From positions 1 to 64,000 of the forward strand of contig NC_009414.2 of assembly GCF_000002875.2 (NCBI RefSeq): DNA of 64,000 nucleotides, given 5' to 3'. Of the stretch, positions 51,707 to 61,366 are shown one piece after another (position 1 is the stretch's first letter; each line of letters starts with the position of its first letter). The DNA is from Leishmania infantum JPCM5. Lineage: Eukaryota; Euglenozoa; Kinetoplastea; Trypanosomatida; Trypanosomatidae. The translations under genes were made by a program, and so were the position numbers. Below the pieces are notes generated by a model. That model saw nothing but the letters and a program-made list of their open reading frames with translations, made no database searches and was not told the DNA's origin.

Positions 51707-53551
51707 TTACGAGTGGCGCGCGCACCACTCCAGACACCGGCTGGCAATGCGCTTGAGGCCTACACGAAGCTGCAAGCATAGCATGTGGTTTTTCGTGGGT
51801 TCGTCACCATGCACCTCCGCCAGAGTCTCCTCGTCCTCCGCAAGCGTTGTAGGAAAAGACTCCATGACGCACTGCACGGTGCTCTTCACCACCGACACGA
51901 CGGCGGCCTCCGTCACCGGCGACAGTGGTTCAAAAGGGCCGTAGCGGCGACCCTCCATCATATCGAACTCGTCTGCCTGTGCGAGCTGTACGCGGAGAAG
52001 CGCCAGCAAAGCAGCGGGTGGCACGCCGTCGTGTGGAATCCAGCAGCGACCCGGCAAGCACAACGCGTAGCGACGCATCAACGCCAGGCGCCGCGCATCC
52101 CAGCTGCTCTCGGTGCCCCCCTCACGCGAAAGCGGTGCTGACGTGTCTGTGGCGTCGCTCTCGCCCTGCGGCTCATTGGGCCCTGCGGGAACGGCGAGTG
52201 GAAAGGGCAGCTTGTCGTGCACGTTGTCGGGCCCCAGCAGAAAGCCGTAGTGCTGAAGCAGCTCCCAGTTCTGCAGTGGGCCGTAGCTCATCCACAGCTC
52301 GCGCCCCACATCCGCCGCCGTCAACGCAGCGCTTACCTGCATAGTAAAAGGGCCCCCGTTCGGCTCCACCTTGCGAACAAGCACGTCGGTGTGGTTGGCG
52401 TGATTCACCATGTCTGCCAAGGGCACCAGTGCCATGACGACGGCGCCGTCCACGTTAAGGTTGAAGGCGCGCGAGTCGAAGGTCGACTGGGCCCACACAA
52501 GGTGCTCCCAGACGAAGGCCGCCGACATGTCAGCCAGCGACGGGGCTGCTGCCGACGCACCGTACAGCTTCGAGAGCGCGCGGTGGAAGAGCGGAAGGAG
52601 AGAGTTCTGAAGCTGATCGACAAAAGCCTGCATCTGACTGCGCTTGGCGAGGACGTCGTCGACCATGTCGAGTCCATCGAGTTCTGCCAGATCGCGCAGC
52701 TCCCAAGCGATGGGTATGGTGGGGTACCGCCCCGGGCAATGTGTAAGCAGCCGCCTCCAGTGTGAGCGCTCCACGCCCTCAACAAAACGCTCGTAGACGA
52801 GGCAGAGAACGAGCATGGCCTCCTCGTTTGCCAGGAGGCCGCGCAGAGACGGCTCGGCAGCGATGGCGCGGCCCAAGGCGCAGTACTGGAGCAGAGAATC
52901 GATAAAGAACATCTCAGAGCGAGGCACTTGAAGCAGCGTGCCGCGGCTGGGGACGGGGGCGGCGCAGCGCAGAGACCCCTCGCTGTAATCGTTGCCTGCC
53001 TCCATCGGGATAAAGGCGACCTTGTCCGACCACGCATCGGTCAGGGTGGCGCATCGGCCGTGGTCGGCATCTCTAAGGGCGGAGCGGGCCGCGCTGGACT
53101 CCGTCACGGACAGGCTGCCCTGTGGCTTGATCGTAGCCGTTGCGTACTCATCGAGTGCCGCGCGAAGCGCGTTCAATGAAGACGCGGGCGGTAACTCTCC
53201 ACGTTGTTGCTCCTCCATAAAGTGCCAAGCCAGCTTCACGCTGAGCTGCTCGTTCCACGGATCGACCACATCGCGCACGCGACCTGCAATCATGCGCGCG
53301 TCCAAGCACTCCCACAGAGTGCGCCCGTCCAGAGCAACGAGACGCGCTCGCCACAGCAGCTCCGGCAACGTCCAGCCCGTGCGACTGGCGAGAACTGCCT
53401 GAACAAAGAGCGGGTCTTCATCGCTGTAGGGCACGCCCGTGTCTTCGGCATGCCATCGTAGATAGCGGCGCTTTACTTCGGCGTTGTCAGAGTTGTTCAG
53501 CTGCGCTGCAAACCATTGAACGGCAGTGGTGAGCGGTGCGGAGGCAGACAT
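51707..53551 (-). CDS. SET-domain protein methyltransferase (SETD3/SETD6/LSMT-like)
   Basis: A 614-residue protein from the ATG at 53551; the upstream frame is untranslated-looking. The SET domain spans about 195-440 with a large helical insert. Landmarks are WAQSTFDSRAF, the SAM-binding PLADMVNHAN (NH at about 383-384) and SYGPLQNWELLQHYGF, which includes the conserved tyrosine. A Rubisco-LSMT-type substrate-binding region follows to the C-terminus. The first 190 residues are a non-conserved N-terminal extension. Members of this class methylate lysine or histidine in non-histone proteins. The substrate here is unknown. Catalytic motifs appear intact. Confidence 0.88.
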   Translation of the reverse strand: MSASAPLTTAVQWFAAQLNNSDNAEVKRRYLRWHAEDTGVPYSDEDPLFVQAVLASRTGWTLPELLWRARLVALDGRTLWECLDARMIAGRVRDVVDPWNEQLSVKLAWHFMEEQQRGELPPASSLNALRAALDEYATATIKPQGSLSVTESSAARSALRDADHGRCATLTDAWSDKVAFIPMEAGNDYSEGSLRCAAPVPSRGTLLQVPRSEMFFIDSLLQYCALGRAIAAEPSLRGLLANEEAMLVLCLVYERFVEGVERSHWRRLLTHCPGRYPTIPIAWELRDLAELDGLDMVDDVLAKRSQMQAFVDQLQNSLLPLFHRALSKLYGASAAAPSLADMSAAFVWEHLVWAQSTFDSRAFNLNVDGAVVMALVPLADMVNHANHTDVLVRKVEPNGGPFTMQVSAALTAADVGRELWMSYGPLQNWELLQHYGFLLGPDNVHDKLPFPLAVPAGPNEPQGESDATDTSAPLSREGGTESSWDARRLALMRRYALCLPGRCWIPHDGVPPAALLALLRVQLAQADEFDMMEGRRYGPFEPLSPVTEAAVVSVVKSTVQCVMESFPTTLAEDEETLAEVHGDEPTKNHMLCLQLRVGLKRIASRCLEWCARHS

Positions 53552-53937
53552 CGCGCCAGAGAGCTGCGTGCACGGGCAGTGGATGTCGGGAACGGTGAGG
53601 AGTTGCCAAAGAAAAGGGAGAATGGGGCGGAAGGGGTAGCGGAGGAAGTAGAGGAAGCACGCTACACCGACCAGCGCACGCACGAGCGGCACCACAGAAG
53701 GCTCGCAGCCCGCGCAGCAGTCGGCACACTCACACGATGAACGAGTCGTGTGGCACGGAGACCAACTAGAAAGCACACCGCAAAAGAGGGAGAGGGAGGG
53801 GGCATCTGCACTCCGCCCAGCACCGAAACGCCGACTTCGGACGGCCCTCTCCTTCGCCGTCTTCTTCGTCAGCGCCTTGCGTCAATGGTACCCCCCTTCA
53901 TGCGCAGCAGGGGGGGGGGGGGCAGCAGCCGCGGTTG

Positions 53938-54840
53938 TCATACCAAGCCCGCGTCGCGCCAGCAAACACGCAAGCACATGCACGCCGACAGTGGGCGAGA
54001 GAGAGAGAGAGGCAGATCCGACACGCAGTCGTTCGCAGGCGCGGCAAGTACCGCGTACCCCTCGCCGGAGAGCTTCCGCCACAGCAGCCCGTATGCATCG
54101 GGACGCTGACGGCACCGTTCGACGTATTTGACCCTCGGCCACATCGCACCCTCCCCGCCATCCAGTTCAGAGCGCTCTGCGGGCTGTTCAGCACCGTGGG
54201 GGTCGGCAGAAATGGTGAAGGAGAGTCGCGCCTCCGCCGAAGAGCGTATCTTGACCTCAAACGCGGTGTAGGTGATGTCGCACATCACGCTGCTCTGGAT
54301 GTCAGCGTCGGGGAACCAGAGGAGGCCTCCCACGGGCAGCGCCAGCAAAGAAAAGGCTATGCGCGATAATGCTGACGCGGTCGCGAGCCCCCAAGTCGTC
54401 GACGCTCACGCTCAACGCGAAGGCGTCTCTCGAGGCCAGCGGGCACGGCGCCCCGATCAGCATGCATGCGGAGCGTTAGAAGCGCGAGATCTTATCTGGG
54501 CTGATCGAGCTGCGGTAAGAGAGGAGCCACCGCAGGTAGATGCGAAGCGCTATGATGGCGCCGTATACGTGCAGCGCACTCACAGCCACGGTGCCGCGCA
54601 ACTTTGAAGCAGTGCGCACCGTTCGAGTCGTCGTGGCGGCGGGAGGCGTCATCGACGCCTCCACGACCGCTGGTCAGGCGGCCACTCCTTCCTTGCCGCC
54701 GATGCCGCGCGTCAAGTCATCGCACGAGCGCGCGAGTGCCAGAGACGTCTGCTGCAGCGCCGAGGTCTCGGGACACCGCTGAAAGAGGGCGAAGGCAACG
54801 GCAGCGGCGGACGCGCCTGTAAGTGGGTGTCTGGTGATGC
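53938..54840 (-). pseudogene. Decayed gene, two in-frame stops and a probable frameshift
   Basis: On the minus strand one frame reads protein-like sequence through a TGA at 54674-54676 and a TAA at 54476-54478, and stays open beyond. Between the stops lies a hydrophobic, membrane-like segment (ALHVYGAIIALRIYLRWLL). Around 54350 the protein-like signal moves to another frame, which continues to 53938 and includes FPDADIQSS and DITYTAFEVKIRSS. Neither frame alone gives a normal protein. The short ATG frame at 54652-54476 (58 codons) could be translated alone. The family is not recognised. A decayed gene is the simplest reading; sequence errors or chance openings are alternatives. Confidence 0.4.
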
Positions 54841-55692
54841 ACAGAACGACAAGGTGACGGCAGGCTGCGCAGCCAGCTCTGCTGCGTGCACGCACACAGC
54901 GTGGCAAGACAGCACGACCGACCGCCACGATAGGGAGGTGCGAAGAGGATGCATACGGAGAGCCGTGCGCGCGAGGTGAAAGCACGAGCAGCGAAGAAGC
55001 GCTGCGCCTTGTGAGACGGCGAGCAAGAGAAATATGAAGAGAGAGCGAGAGCACCGTGTCTGGAGCAGTCGACGTCGCGGCATTGGTTCGGCAGTTTGCC
55101 ATGACGGGCGCGGCCATCGTCAGCAGCGCAACACGAAAGCACCTCGAAGTGGGCGTGTGTGTGCGTGCTTCATGGGTGCCTGTTCGCCTGATGCCAAAGG
55201 CAGCCTTCACTCCAGAAAGTGTGCGCCAGGACTGCCCGCGAGGTCACTCGCGCCGCTACCCAGCGCCGTTGTCGCGGCGTCTGTCTTGCAGTTGTCGTGC
55301 GCCCCAGCGCCTGCGCACGCATGCACGCGTGTCGACTGAGAGACACACGTAGAGCGCGTCCGACATACTTGCACGCCATGACGTTGCATGCGGGTGCGGG
55401 AAGGGTGGCGGTGGTGGTGTCAATGTTGATACAGCCAAGGCACTCACATAAAGTGAAAATAGGGAGGCAGACAGACTGCGAACGCGAGAGGGGCCCGCAG
55501 GCAACAACCGGAGAAGAGGTACAGCGGCTGATGTGCTACTCCTCAGCAGCCACGCACTCATCGCACTCCACTCCCCCTCCCTAAGTACTCCTCATCTCCC
55601 TCAGGGGTGGTACGCCACACACGCGGCCGCCGTTCCATCTGCACTTCACTGCGCTCCAGTGGACAGCGTCCACAAGTGCCCGTGCATATGCA
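54841..55692. other. Intergenic stretch with an opposite-strand coding-like patch
   Basis: A short plus-strand patch at about 55044-55160 reads like the C-terminal helices of an AAA+ ATPase (ALVRQFAMTGAAIV), but it has no start and is closed upstream by a stop. A minus-strand pyrimidine tract overlaps its left side. No gene is called. Confidence 0.5.
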
Positions 55693-56592
55693 CTATTCCT
55701 TCTTCACCTCCGAGATGTGGACGTTGGCCATGCGCTCGAGCACGCTGACGACAGCGGAGTTGTCTTGGTCGCCGTCGCCGTTCTGAATCATCGCCTGGAA
55801 GAGCTGCGTGTTGACAGCGGTGGAGGGCAGCGGCACGCCGAACTCCTTGGCCGAGTCCATCACAATGCCCATGTCCTTGCTCTGCAGGGCAGCCTTAAAG
55901 CCGGGCTCGCGGTTGCCAGCGAAGAGGCGATCCGGCTTCACATCGAGGGTCCAGCACTGCGCCGAACCACTCTTGATCGCCTCGATAACTGTCGGCCCTG
56001 ACACGCCGCACTTCTCAGAGAAGACAAGGATTTCGCCGAGCGCGACCATCTGGGCAGCCACCATGATCTGGTTCGCCGCCTTGCACACCTGCCCCGCCCC
56101 GCAGTCGCCAATGCGGGTCACCTTCTTACCCACTGCGAGCAGCACAGGCAAAACAGTCTCAAGCGCAGCAGCGTCGCCGCCGACCATGACGGTCAAGGTG
56201 CCGTTGCGCGCTCCGATGTCGCCGCCAGAGACCGGTGCGTCCAGTGCACGCACTTTTTTCTCCTTCCACAGCCGTCGTGCGATCTCCTGCGCGACAGAGG
56301 GCTTGATGGTGCTGTTGTCCACAAAGATGGCCCCTTCACGAATGCCGGCTGCCACGCCGTTGGGGCCGAACACGATCTCCATCACGTCAGGGGAGTCCGA
56401 GAGGTTTGTGAAGACGACATCAGAGGCCGCCGCCAACTCCGCCGGCGTCGCGCACGCCGTGGCGCCAGCCGCGACGAGGTCGTCGCACTTGGAGGCTGTG
56501 CGGTTCCACACACTCACAGGAAAGCCCGCCTTGAGGATGTTGACGGCCATGGGCTTGCCCATGAGCCCCAGACCAATGTACCCGACGCGCAT
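55693..56592 (-). CDS. 2-hydroxy-3-oxopropionate reductase / beta-hydroxyacid dehydrogenase (GlxR-type)
   Basis: A 299-residue protein from the ATG at 56592. The family reduces tartronate semialdehyde, or oxidises 3-hydroxyisobutyrate, with NAD(P)H. The Rossmann start is MRVGYIGLGLMGKPMA with the GxGxMG nucleotide-binding loop at 7-12. The substrate-binding block DAPVSGGDIGARNGTLTVMV lies at 118-137, and the catalytic lysine is Lys about 171 in GAGQVCKAANQ. The C-terminal KDMGIVMDSAKEFGVPLP segment fits GlxR/GarR enzymes better than mitochondrial HIBADH, and there is no N-terminal targeting signal. The length is exactly bacterial, so ancient transfer from bacteria is possible. It sits between two decayed frames. 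Confidence 0.93.
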   Translation of the reverse strand: MRVGYIGLGLMGKPMAVNILKAGFPVSVWNRTASKCDDLVAAGATACATPAELAAASDVVFTNLSDSPDVMEIVFGPNGVAAGIREGAIFVDNSTIKPSVAQEIARRLWKEKKVRALDAPVSGGDIGARNGTLTVMVGGDAAALETVLPVLLAVGKKVTRIGDCGAGQVCKAANQIMVAAQMVALGEILVFSEKCGVSGPTVIEAIKSGSAQCWTLDVKPDRLFAGNREPGFKAALQSKDMGIVMDSAKEFGVPLPSTAVNTQLFQAMIQNGDGDQDNSAVVSVLERMANVHISEVKKE

Positions 56593-57303
56593 TGCTCAAG
56601 AGGAGCGGCCACGGGGTCCGTTTATGGGAGCAGGATGAAAAGATGCTGTCTTGTCGTGCTGGGAAAGCCCCGGCTTGCGGATGGACAGCGGTGGAAGCAG
56701 GCGAGAAAGAGGGATGGTGGGTGAGTGCAGTGCGGTGATGCGGGCAAAAGTAGCAGTGGGCAAGCGACACCGGAGATGTGGCGCAGTGCGCGTGACGGCA
56801 CACAGACGCCGAAGGGGCGGCGGTGCAGCGGCTTACGCGGTGAGGAGCGACCTCCTGCCTCCCGCAGAAACGGCTCAGAGCACTCAAGCAATGCCCCTAC
56901 GTGCGCGCTTGACGTGCACGTACATGTTCGTTAGCACGAATGCAGTTGCATCTACGCGCAAGCAGGCAGAAGTTCATTTTCTGGGAAGTGGTGGCTCTCG
57001 CCCCAACGCTGTCGTTTCAAGCTGCTGTTGAGGCCTTACTGGCGCGTAGGAGAGGGAAGAGGGAGGCCGGAGCTGCCGCTCAGCGCTCGCGCGCACGAGG
57101 CCGAAACGCTGGCAGCGCACCGCAGATGAATGGCACCCCACCGTTACGAGAGTGAAAGCACAGTCGGCTCCTGAAACACGCACCGAACCCCGCCTCGTCA
57201 GCCGGCGTTCAATAGCCCTCTCTTGCGCTATCTATGCCAGCCGCATAGAGAGTGAACCAGAGCAGCTGCCGCGGCACCGCTAAAATAGATGAAAGAAGGT
57301 CTC
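56593..57303. other. Intergenic stretch, nothing recognised
   Basis: Leader of the dehydrogenase gene. No supported gene. Confidence 0.6.
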
Positions 57304-58048
57304 TTACGTCCGTGCGGGCGCACTGTCAAGACACACAGCGACCGGCAGCACCCAAACCCTGTCGGCGCGCAACGTCGTCGCCTTCACTGGCGTGGCTAAT
57401 CGCCCCCATCCTGGCTGATAGACGCTGTGCGCAATGGAGGACAGGCGAGGAACTCTTTGTACCTGCGCTCGCGCCTGGTTTACATGTCCCGCCAGCTCGC
57501 GCGAGTGCATGAGCATAAGAATGCGCGCCGGCATCGGCGGGTCGTGTTGCTGTCACGCCCACCCCCGCGCTATCGGCCGCAGCGGTGCCCGTCTTCTTCT
57601 TTGCTGACGGCACCCGCTCCACAATCTCAATGTGCGCCTGCCGATCCACCGCGCCGGGGTACGTGTGTTGTCGATCACGACACTGTGTCCGCCCGCCTAG
57701 TACCTTTCCGCTTCCTTGCGGCACTTGCCACGTGTCTGCGTCGCGCCACGGTTGACATGACGGTGCCTGTCACGGTTGCAGATGGCGGAGGTAGAAGGTG
57801 GACTTGCCACCGTCCGGGTACCTCGGAAAGAGGGTCGTCACCTGCACGTTCGGGCACGCAAAGAAAGGCGGCGCGGCAGGCAGCCCGCCGACGGTCGCCA
57901 CCGTCGGCGTGGTGACGCGAGCTGACAGGCCGGCATACTGCCACGGAAGCTGCTGCAACTAGACGGGGCTCACATCGCTTCGCGAGAACTCCTCGCGCTC
58001 TGCAAGTAATGTGCGCGTCAGACGCAACAGCGCATCACTCAAGCGCAT
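57304..58048 (-). pseudogene. Decayed gene, two in-frame stops and one frameshift, helicase-like fragment
   Basis: A minus-strand frame starts at an ATG at 58048 (MRLSDALLRLTRTLLAEREE) and meets a TAG at 57959-57961. It continues in frame with strongly protein-like sequence (LPWQYAGLSARVTTPTVATV, FPRYPDGGKSTFYLRHL) to a TGA at 57770-57772 and then goes on in frame (AHIEIVERVPSAKKK). Near 57530 the signal shifts to another frame, with ILMLMHSRELAGHVNQ, ending at 57304. SRELAGHV in an ILML context resembles motif Ia (PTRELA) of DEAD-box RNA helicases, but Walker A and the DEAD box are not seen. Loss of function in this copy is the simplest reading. Confidence 0.55.
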
Positions 58049-58554
58049 GGATGATGGCGGTGACGACGGCGGCCATGGCAAGAGCGGCGCGCTGTGGCAC
58101 TACAGGACACGAGAGAAATAGAAAGCACAGCGGAGACATCGGTGTGGTTTAGTGAACGGCACCTCGCCTCCACCGCCTCCTCCCCCTTTCAGCAGCACGC
58201 CCGAGGTTTCGAGTGCAAGGCACCGCCTGCGCACATCTGCATGGCCCTCCCCTTTTCGAGAGCGCCAAGCGTCACGGGGAACTCTTCGGTTATGTATAAT
58301 GTTTTTCGAGGCTGGTTATCCTTGTTAGGACAGTGGCACAGACGACGCGCGCGTGTGTGTGTGTGTGTGTGCCATCGTATCTGTGGAGTGTGCAATTAGG
58401 TGGATAAAGCGGTCACTGTCCAAGTGCGCAGCAGCCCATTCTCCGTCGCGGTGGCCAGGCTGGCGTCCAACGTGCCATGAGCGCTGGTGGGGCGCGGTAC
58501 CAGGTGCAGCGGCGCACTCCTTGTTCATTGTCCAGCGCGAACTCGGCCCTTCGC
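58049..58554. other. Intergenic stretch, nothing recognised
   Basis: GT run near 58350-58370. No supported gene. Confidence 0.6.
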
Positions 58555-60231
58555 CTACAAGTTCTTCCGCAGCTCGTCTTGCAGCAGCATGAGTCGCTTG
58601 GTGATGCCGAAAGTTGCCTTGAAGACCTTCTTCAAGTCCTCCTCCGACATGGCCAGGAACACCTGCACGTCGATCGTCTCGCGTTGCACTGTGCGAATGA
58701 GCCCTTTCAACCCCTTCCGGTTGAACACCGCCACTAGTAACTCCACGCCATGTGTGCCCTGCAGTGCCTCCGGTGCAGCAGACTCTCCGGCTGCGGGTAC
58801 ACTATCATGCGCGGCGAAGCTGTCCGTGGCAGACGAAGATGCGCCGTCGGCCTCCCCCGACTCCGTCGAAGGAGGTAGCACCATGGCAGCGTGTGCGAGG
58901 CAAGTGGAGAGGCGCCCCCACTCCCCGTCTGTCCTTGCCCAGCAAAGGAACGCCTCCTGCACCTCGGAGCTCGTCGGCTCGCTTGCCTTCTGCGTGCACA
59001 CCACCTCGTGCACAATGCGCTTCAGCAGTGCGATGGACCAGCGGTGTACATCACGACTCGTGTCGGTGGAGAGGCGCCGCGCGAGCCGGCTGCGCAGACG
59101 CTCGAGAGCATCGCTGCTGCTCTCCAGCCCTGCGATACAGTCCTCCACGTTGCCGCAGAGCTCACCGTAGGAGCCTGCAAGGACGCGCTCCAGCTCTGGC
59201 GTACGACGCAGTGCCTCAACCACGTCCTCGCAGCTCTCCAGCACCCGCCATGTGTCGAGCAGCGGGCTTGGTCGGCTGAGCTGGTGCTGCATGGCAAGGG
59301 GAGGAGGCATGGGCAGAAAAAGCTCGCGCGAGGCTTCCGTGAGCACGGTGGGGAGCCACGGCAAGCGGTGCAACGTGTGGCCCACGAAAAGCGCGTTGAA
59401 GACGTCATCATAGTAGAAGAGCGCCTCGTTGGTGAAGTGCGCTGGGTGGTGCGTCTGGCTGTGTTCCCTGCGCCGCTGTTGCTGTCCCTTGCTCTTGACA
59501 GCCACAACACGCAGCGCCCGCGCTGCTGCCGGCGCGGGCGCCTCCGCTTCGCTTTTTGCCACGTCGACGGCCACCGTATCCCCGTCCGCCATGGCCGACA
59601 CGCGATCCTCCGGAAGCTCTGCGAAGCGCAGCAGCTCCAGCGGTGCGTTGGGCGCGTTCTCCAGCACTGCGCGCTGCACGCCATCGTGAAACGTGGCGTT
59701 TGTGAGCAGCGCGTGCCCAAAGCCGTTGCATACCAGTCGCGCCTGCGGGATGTGTTCGAGAAGCTGCTTGATGAGTGAGCTCTGGAGGGGAGAGACGCCA
59801 CCGGGGAGGAGGACGTGGTGGACGCGGCTCAGCGTTGCGGCGTACGCGTCGCAGAAGCGGTGTACGGCGTCGATGCTCTGCACCTGCGGCAGTCCAACGA
59901 GCACCTGCGACTGCGCCGCTGGATCCTTGAACTCGACATCGGATATGCTCGTGGACGTTAAGAGATAGATGGATTGCGTGTGAGGCGGGGCGTTCGGCGA
60001 CGCCTCGCGAGACACGTCAAGCACTGTTGTCATGTGCCGCCCGCAACCGTGGAGCGGAATGCCTTGATCATGAGAGCATGTCACGTAGAGCCGCGGCGGA
60101 GCGTGGCGCAGGTACCGCGAAGAGTGGAAGACCGAGGTCACGGATTCGACGAGAGAGCTTGAGCTGCTCGCGGTGTGCGGAGCTGCACTCCGAGCAGCGG
60201 TGACTCGACATGCCAGCGACACCCGTAACAT
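58555..60231 (-). CDS. SAM-domain protein with a degenerate metallo-beta-lactamase-like core
   Basis: A 558-residue protein; the first true ATG is at 60231. A Ser/Ala/Arg-rich lead of about 65 residues could be a targeting signal. Residues about 90-300 resemble the metallo-beta-lactamase-type core of flavodiiron and related proteins: HHVLLPGGVSPLQSSLIKQL matches the position of the HxExDH loop, and HFTNEALFYYDDVFNALFVG matches the later H...LF..D strand pair, but the metal-binding His/Glu/Asp residues are replaced. A Lys/Arg-rich loop lies in the middle. The last 60 residues (about 499-558) are a sterile alpha motif, with IDVQVFLAMSEEDLKKVF and FGITKRLMLL. Catalysis is unlikely and a protein- or RNA-binding role is inferred. 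The SAM call is firmer than the core call. Confidence 0.82.
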   Translation of the reverse strand: MLRVSLACRVTAARSAAPHTASSSSSLVESVTSVFHSSRYLRHAPPRLYVTCSHDQGIPLHGCGRHMTTVLDVSREASPNAPPHTQSIYLLTSTSISDVEFKDPAAQSQVLVGLPQVQSIDAVHRFCDAYAATLSRVHHVLLPGGVSPLQSSLIKQLLEHIPQARLVCNGFGHALLTNATFHDGVQRAVLENAPNAPLELLRFAELPEDRVSAMADGDTVAVDVAKSEAEAPAPAAARALRVVAVKSKGQQQRRREHSQTHHPAHFTNEALFYYDDVFNALFVGHTLHRLPWLPTVLTEASRELFLPMPPPLAMQHQLSRPSPLLDTWRVLESCEDVVEALRRTPELERVLAGSYGELCGNVEDCIAGLESSSDALERLRSRLARRLSTDTSRDVHRWSIALLKRIVHEVVCTQKASEPTSSEVQEAFLCWARTDGEWGRLSTCLAHAAMVLPPSTESGEADGASSSATDSFAAHDSVPAAGESAAPEALQGTHGVELLVAVFNRKGLKGLIRTVQRETIDVQVFLAMSEEDLKKVFKATFGITKRLMLLQDELRKNL

Positions 60232-61006
60232 GTGCGCACCGAAAGCAAGCGCGCGAAGTGGTGTGGAGGCAGTCCTGGACAAACTGGATGCCGACGTGTC
60301 CACGCGGGCGTCGCTTAGGTTGCGCGTGTGGAGGGCGCGAGGTGTGCCTGCTCACGCGTCTCAGGGCAGAAGACAGGCCGAAAGAGGGGGAGTAGAAGAA
60401 AGAGATGTTGGGGGGGGGGGGTACCGACGGCGCTTGTGTCACAGCTCGCCTCCCTTTCGTGCACACTGCCGGCGCCCCTAACCGCAGCTGGTCATGTGGA
60501 GCCGACAGACACGCGCAGAGGCACATCAGAGGCTGTCAATGAAGGCGGTGCGGTGCACGCCCGTGAAGTCAAGGACGCGCACGCAGCTCTGCGAGCTCCA
60601 CCCTTGCCAACGTGCGAGGCGGCAATGCCCGCTCTGTTTCTCTAACCTCGTCTTGTGTTGGTGATGTCGATCAGCGCTCCCTTATGGGATCGGAGGAGGT
60701 GGAGGGGACAGGACAAAGAAGAAACAGCGACAGTTGTGAAGGAAAAGGCGAGAGAGCGGGGGGGAGCAGCTGCTAGATGTGTGCAGTGCGAGCGGGCCAC
60801 TTCTAAAAGCCCCACATCGCCACAGAGCCCACCCCACAATGCGTCTCGCTGAAGAGAGGCGCGCACACGCCGCAGCGCTCATCCTCGACAGTCGCCTCTC
60901 TTGTGCTTCATCCTCTTCCTCAGCATGTAAAGATACGCGTGCCCGGCGCCGCAGGGGGGAGGAGGAGGGCGACGCCACCACTGACGAGGGTCTGTGGGGC
61001 TACTGA
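60232..61006. other. Intergenic stretch with a G-run
   Basis: A 12-base G-run at 60410-60421. A minus-strand pyrimidine tract with a candidate acceptor AG at 60360-60361 could serve the SAM-domain gene. No supported gene. Confidence 0.58.
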
Positions 61007-61366
61007 CTACTTGCGCCACGGCTCCTTCTGCGACTTAGCGTAGAAGCCCCCCATGGCGCCAACGAAAATGCCGACAACGGCGCCAAAAGTGGTGCCGTTC
61101 AAGCTGCCGCCGTCGACGACGCACAAGGCGCCGCTCGCTGCTGCGGTCGCCAGCGTTGCCAAGGCAACGGAAGGGCTGATAGGGGTGACCAGAAGATGGA
61201 AGAGCCCGGTCGTCGTCGAGCATGTGAAGAACGAGGAGCATGAGCCGATCAGCACTTTATCCGTGAAGCGGCGGCTAGGGGTGAGGAGGACTGGATGCCT
61301 CACCGCACCACTGCTGCTACGCACGGGCAACAAGTGGGGCAGCGTGCGGGAGGGATAGCGAAGCAT
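61007..61366 (-). CDS. Small membrane protein, probably mitochondrial, unknown function
   Basis: A 119-residue protein from the first true ATG at 61366. Residues 1-35 (MLRYPSRTLPHLLPVRSSSG...) are basic and free of acidic residues, as in a mitochondrial import signal. Two hydrophobic segments follow, at about 59-85 (LLVTPISPSVALATLATAAA) and 92-110 (TTFGAVVGIFVGAMGGFYA). The second has glycine spacing (GxxxGxFxGxxGG) typical of tightly packed helix pairs. The tail is short and basic (KSQKEPWRK). The layout suits a small inner-membrane subunit of a mitochondrial complex, but no family is recognised. Confidence 0.75.
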   Translation of the reverse strand: MLRYPSRTLPHLLPVRSSSGAVRHPVLLTPSRRFTDKVLIGSCSSFFTCSTTTGLFHLLVTPISPSVALATLATAAASGALCVVDGGSLNGTTFGAVVGIFVGAMGGFYAKSQKEPWRK

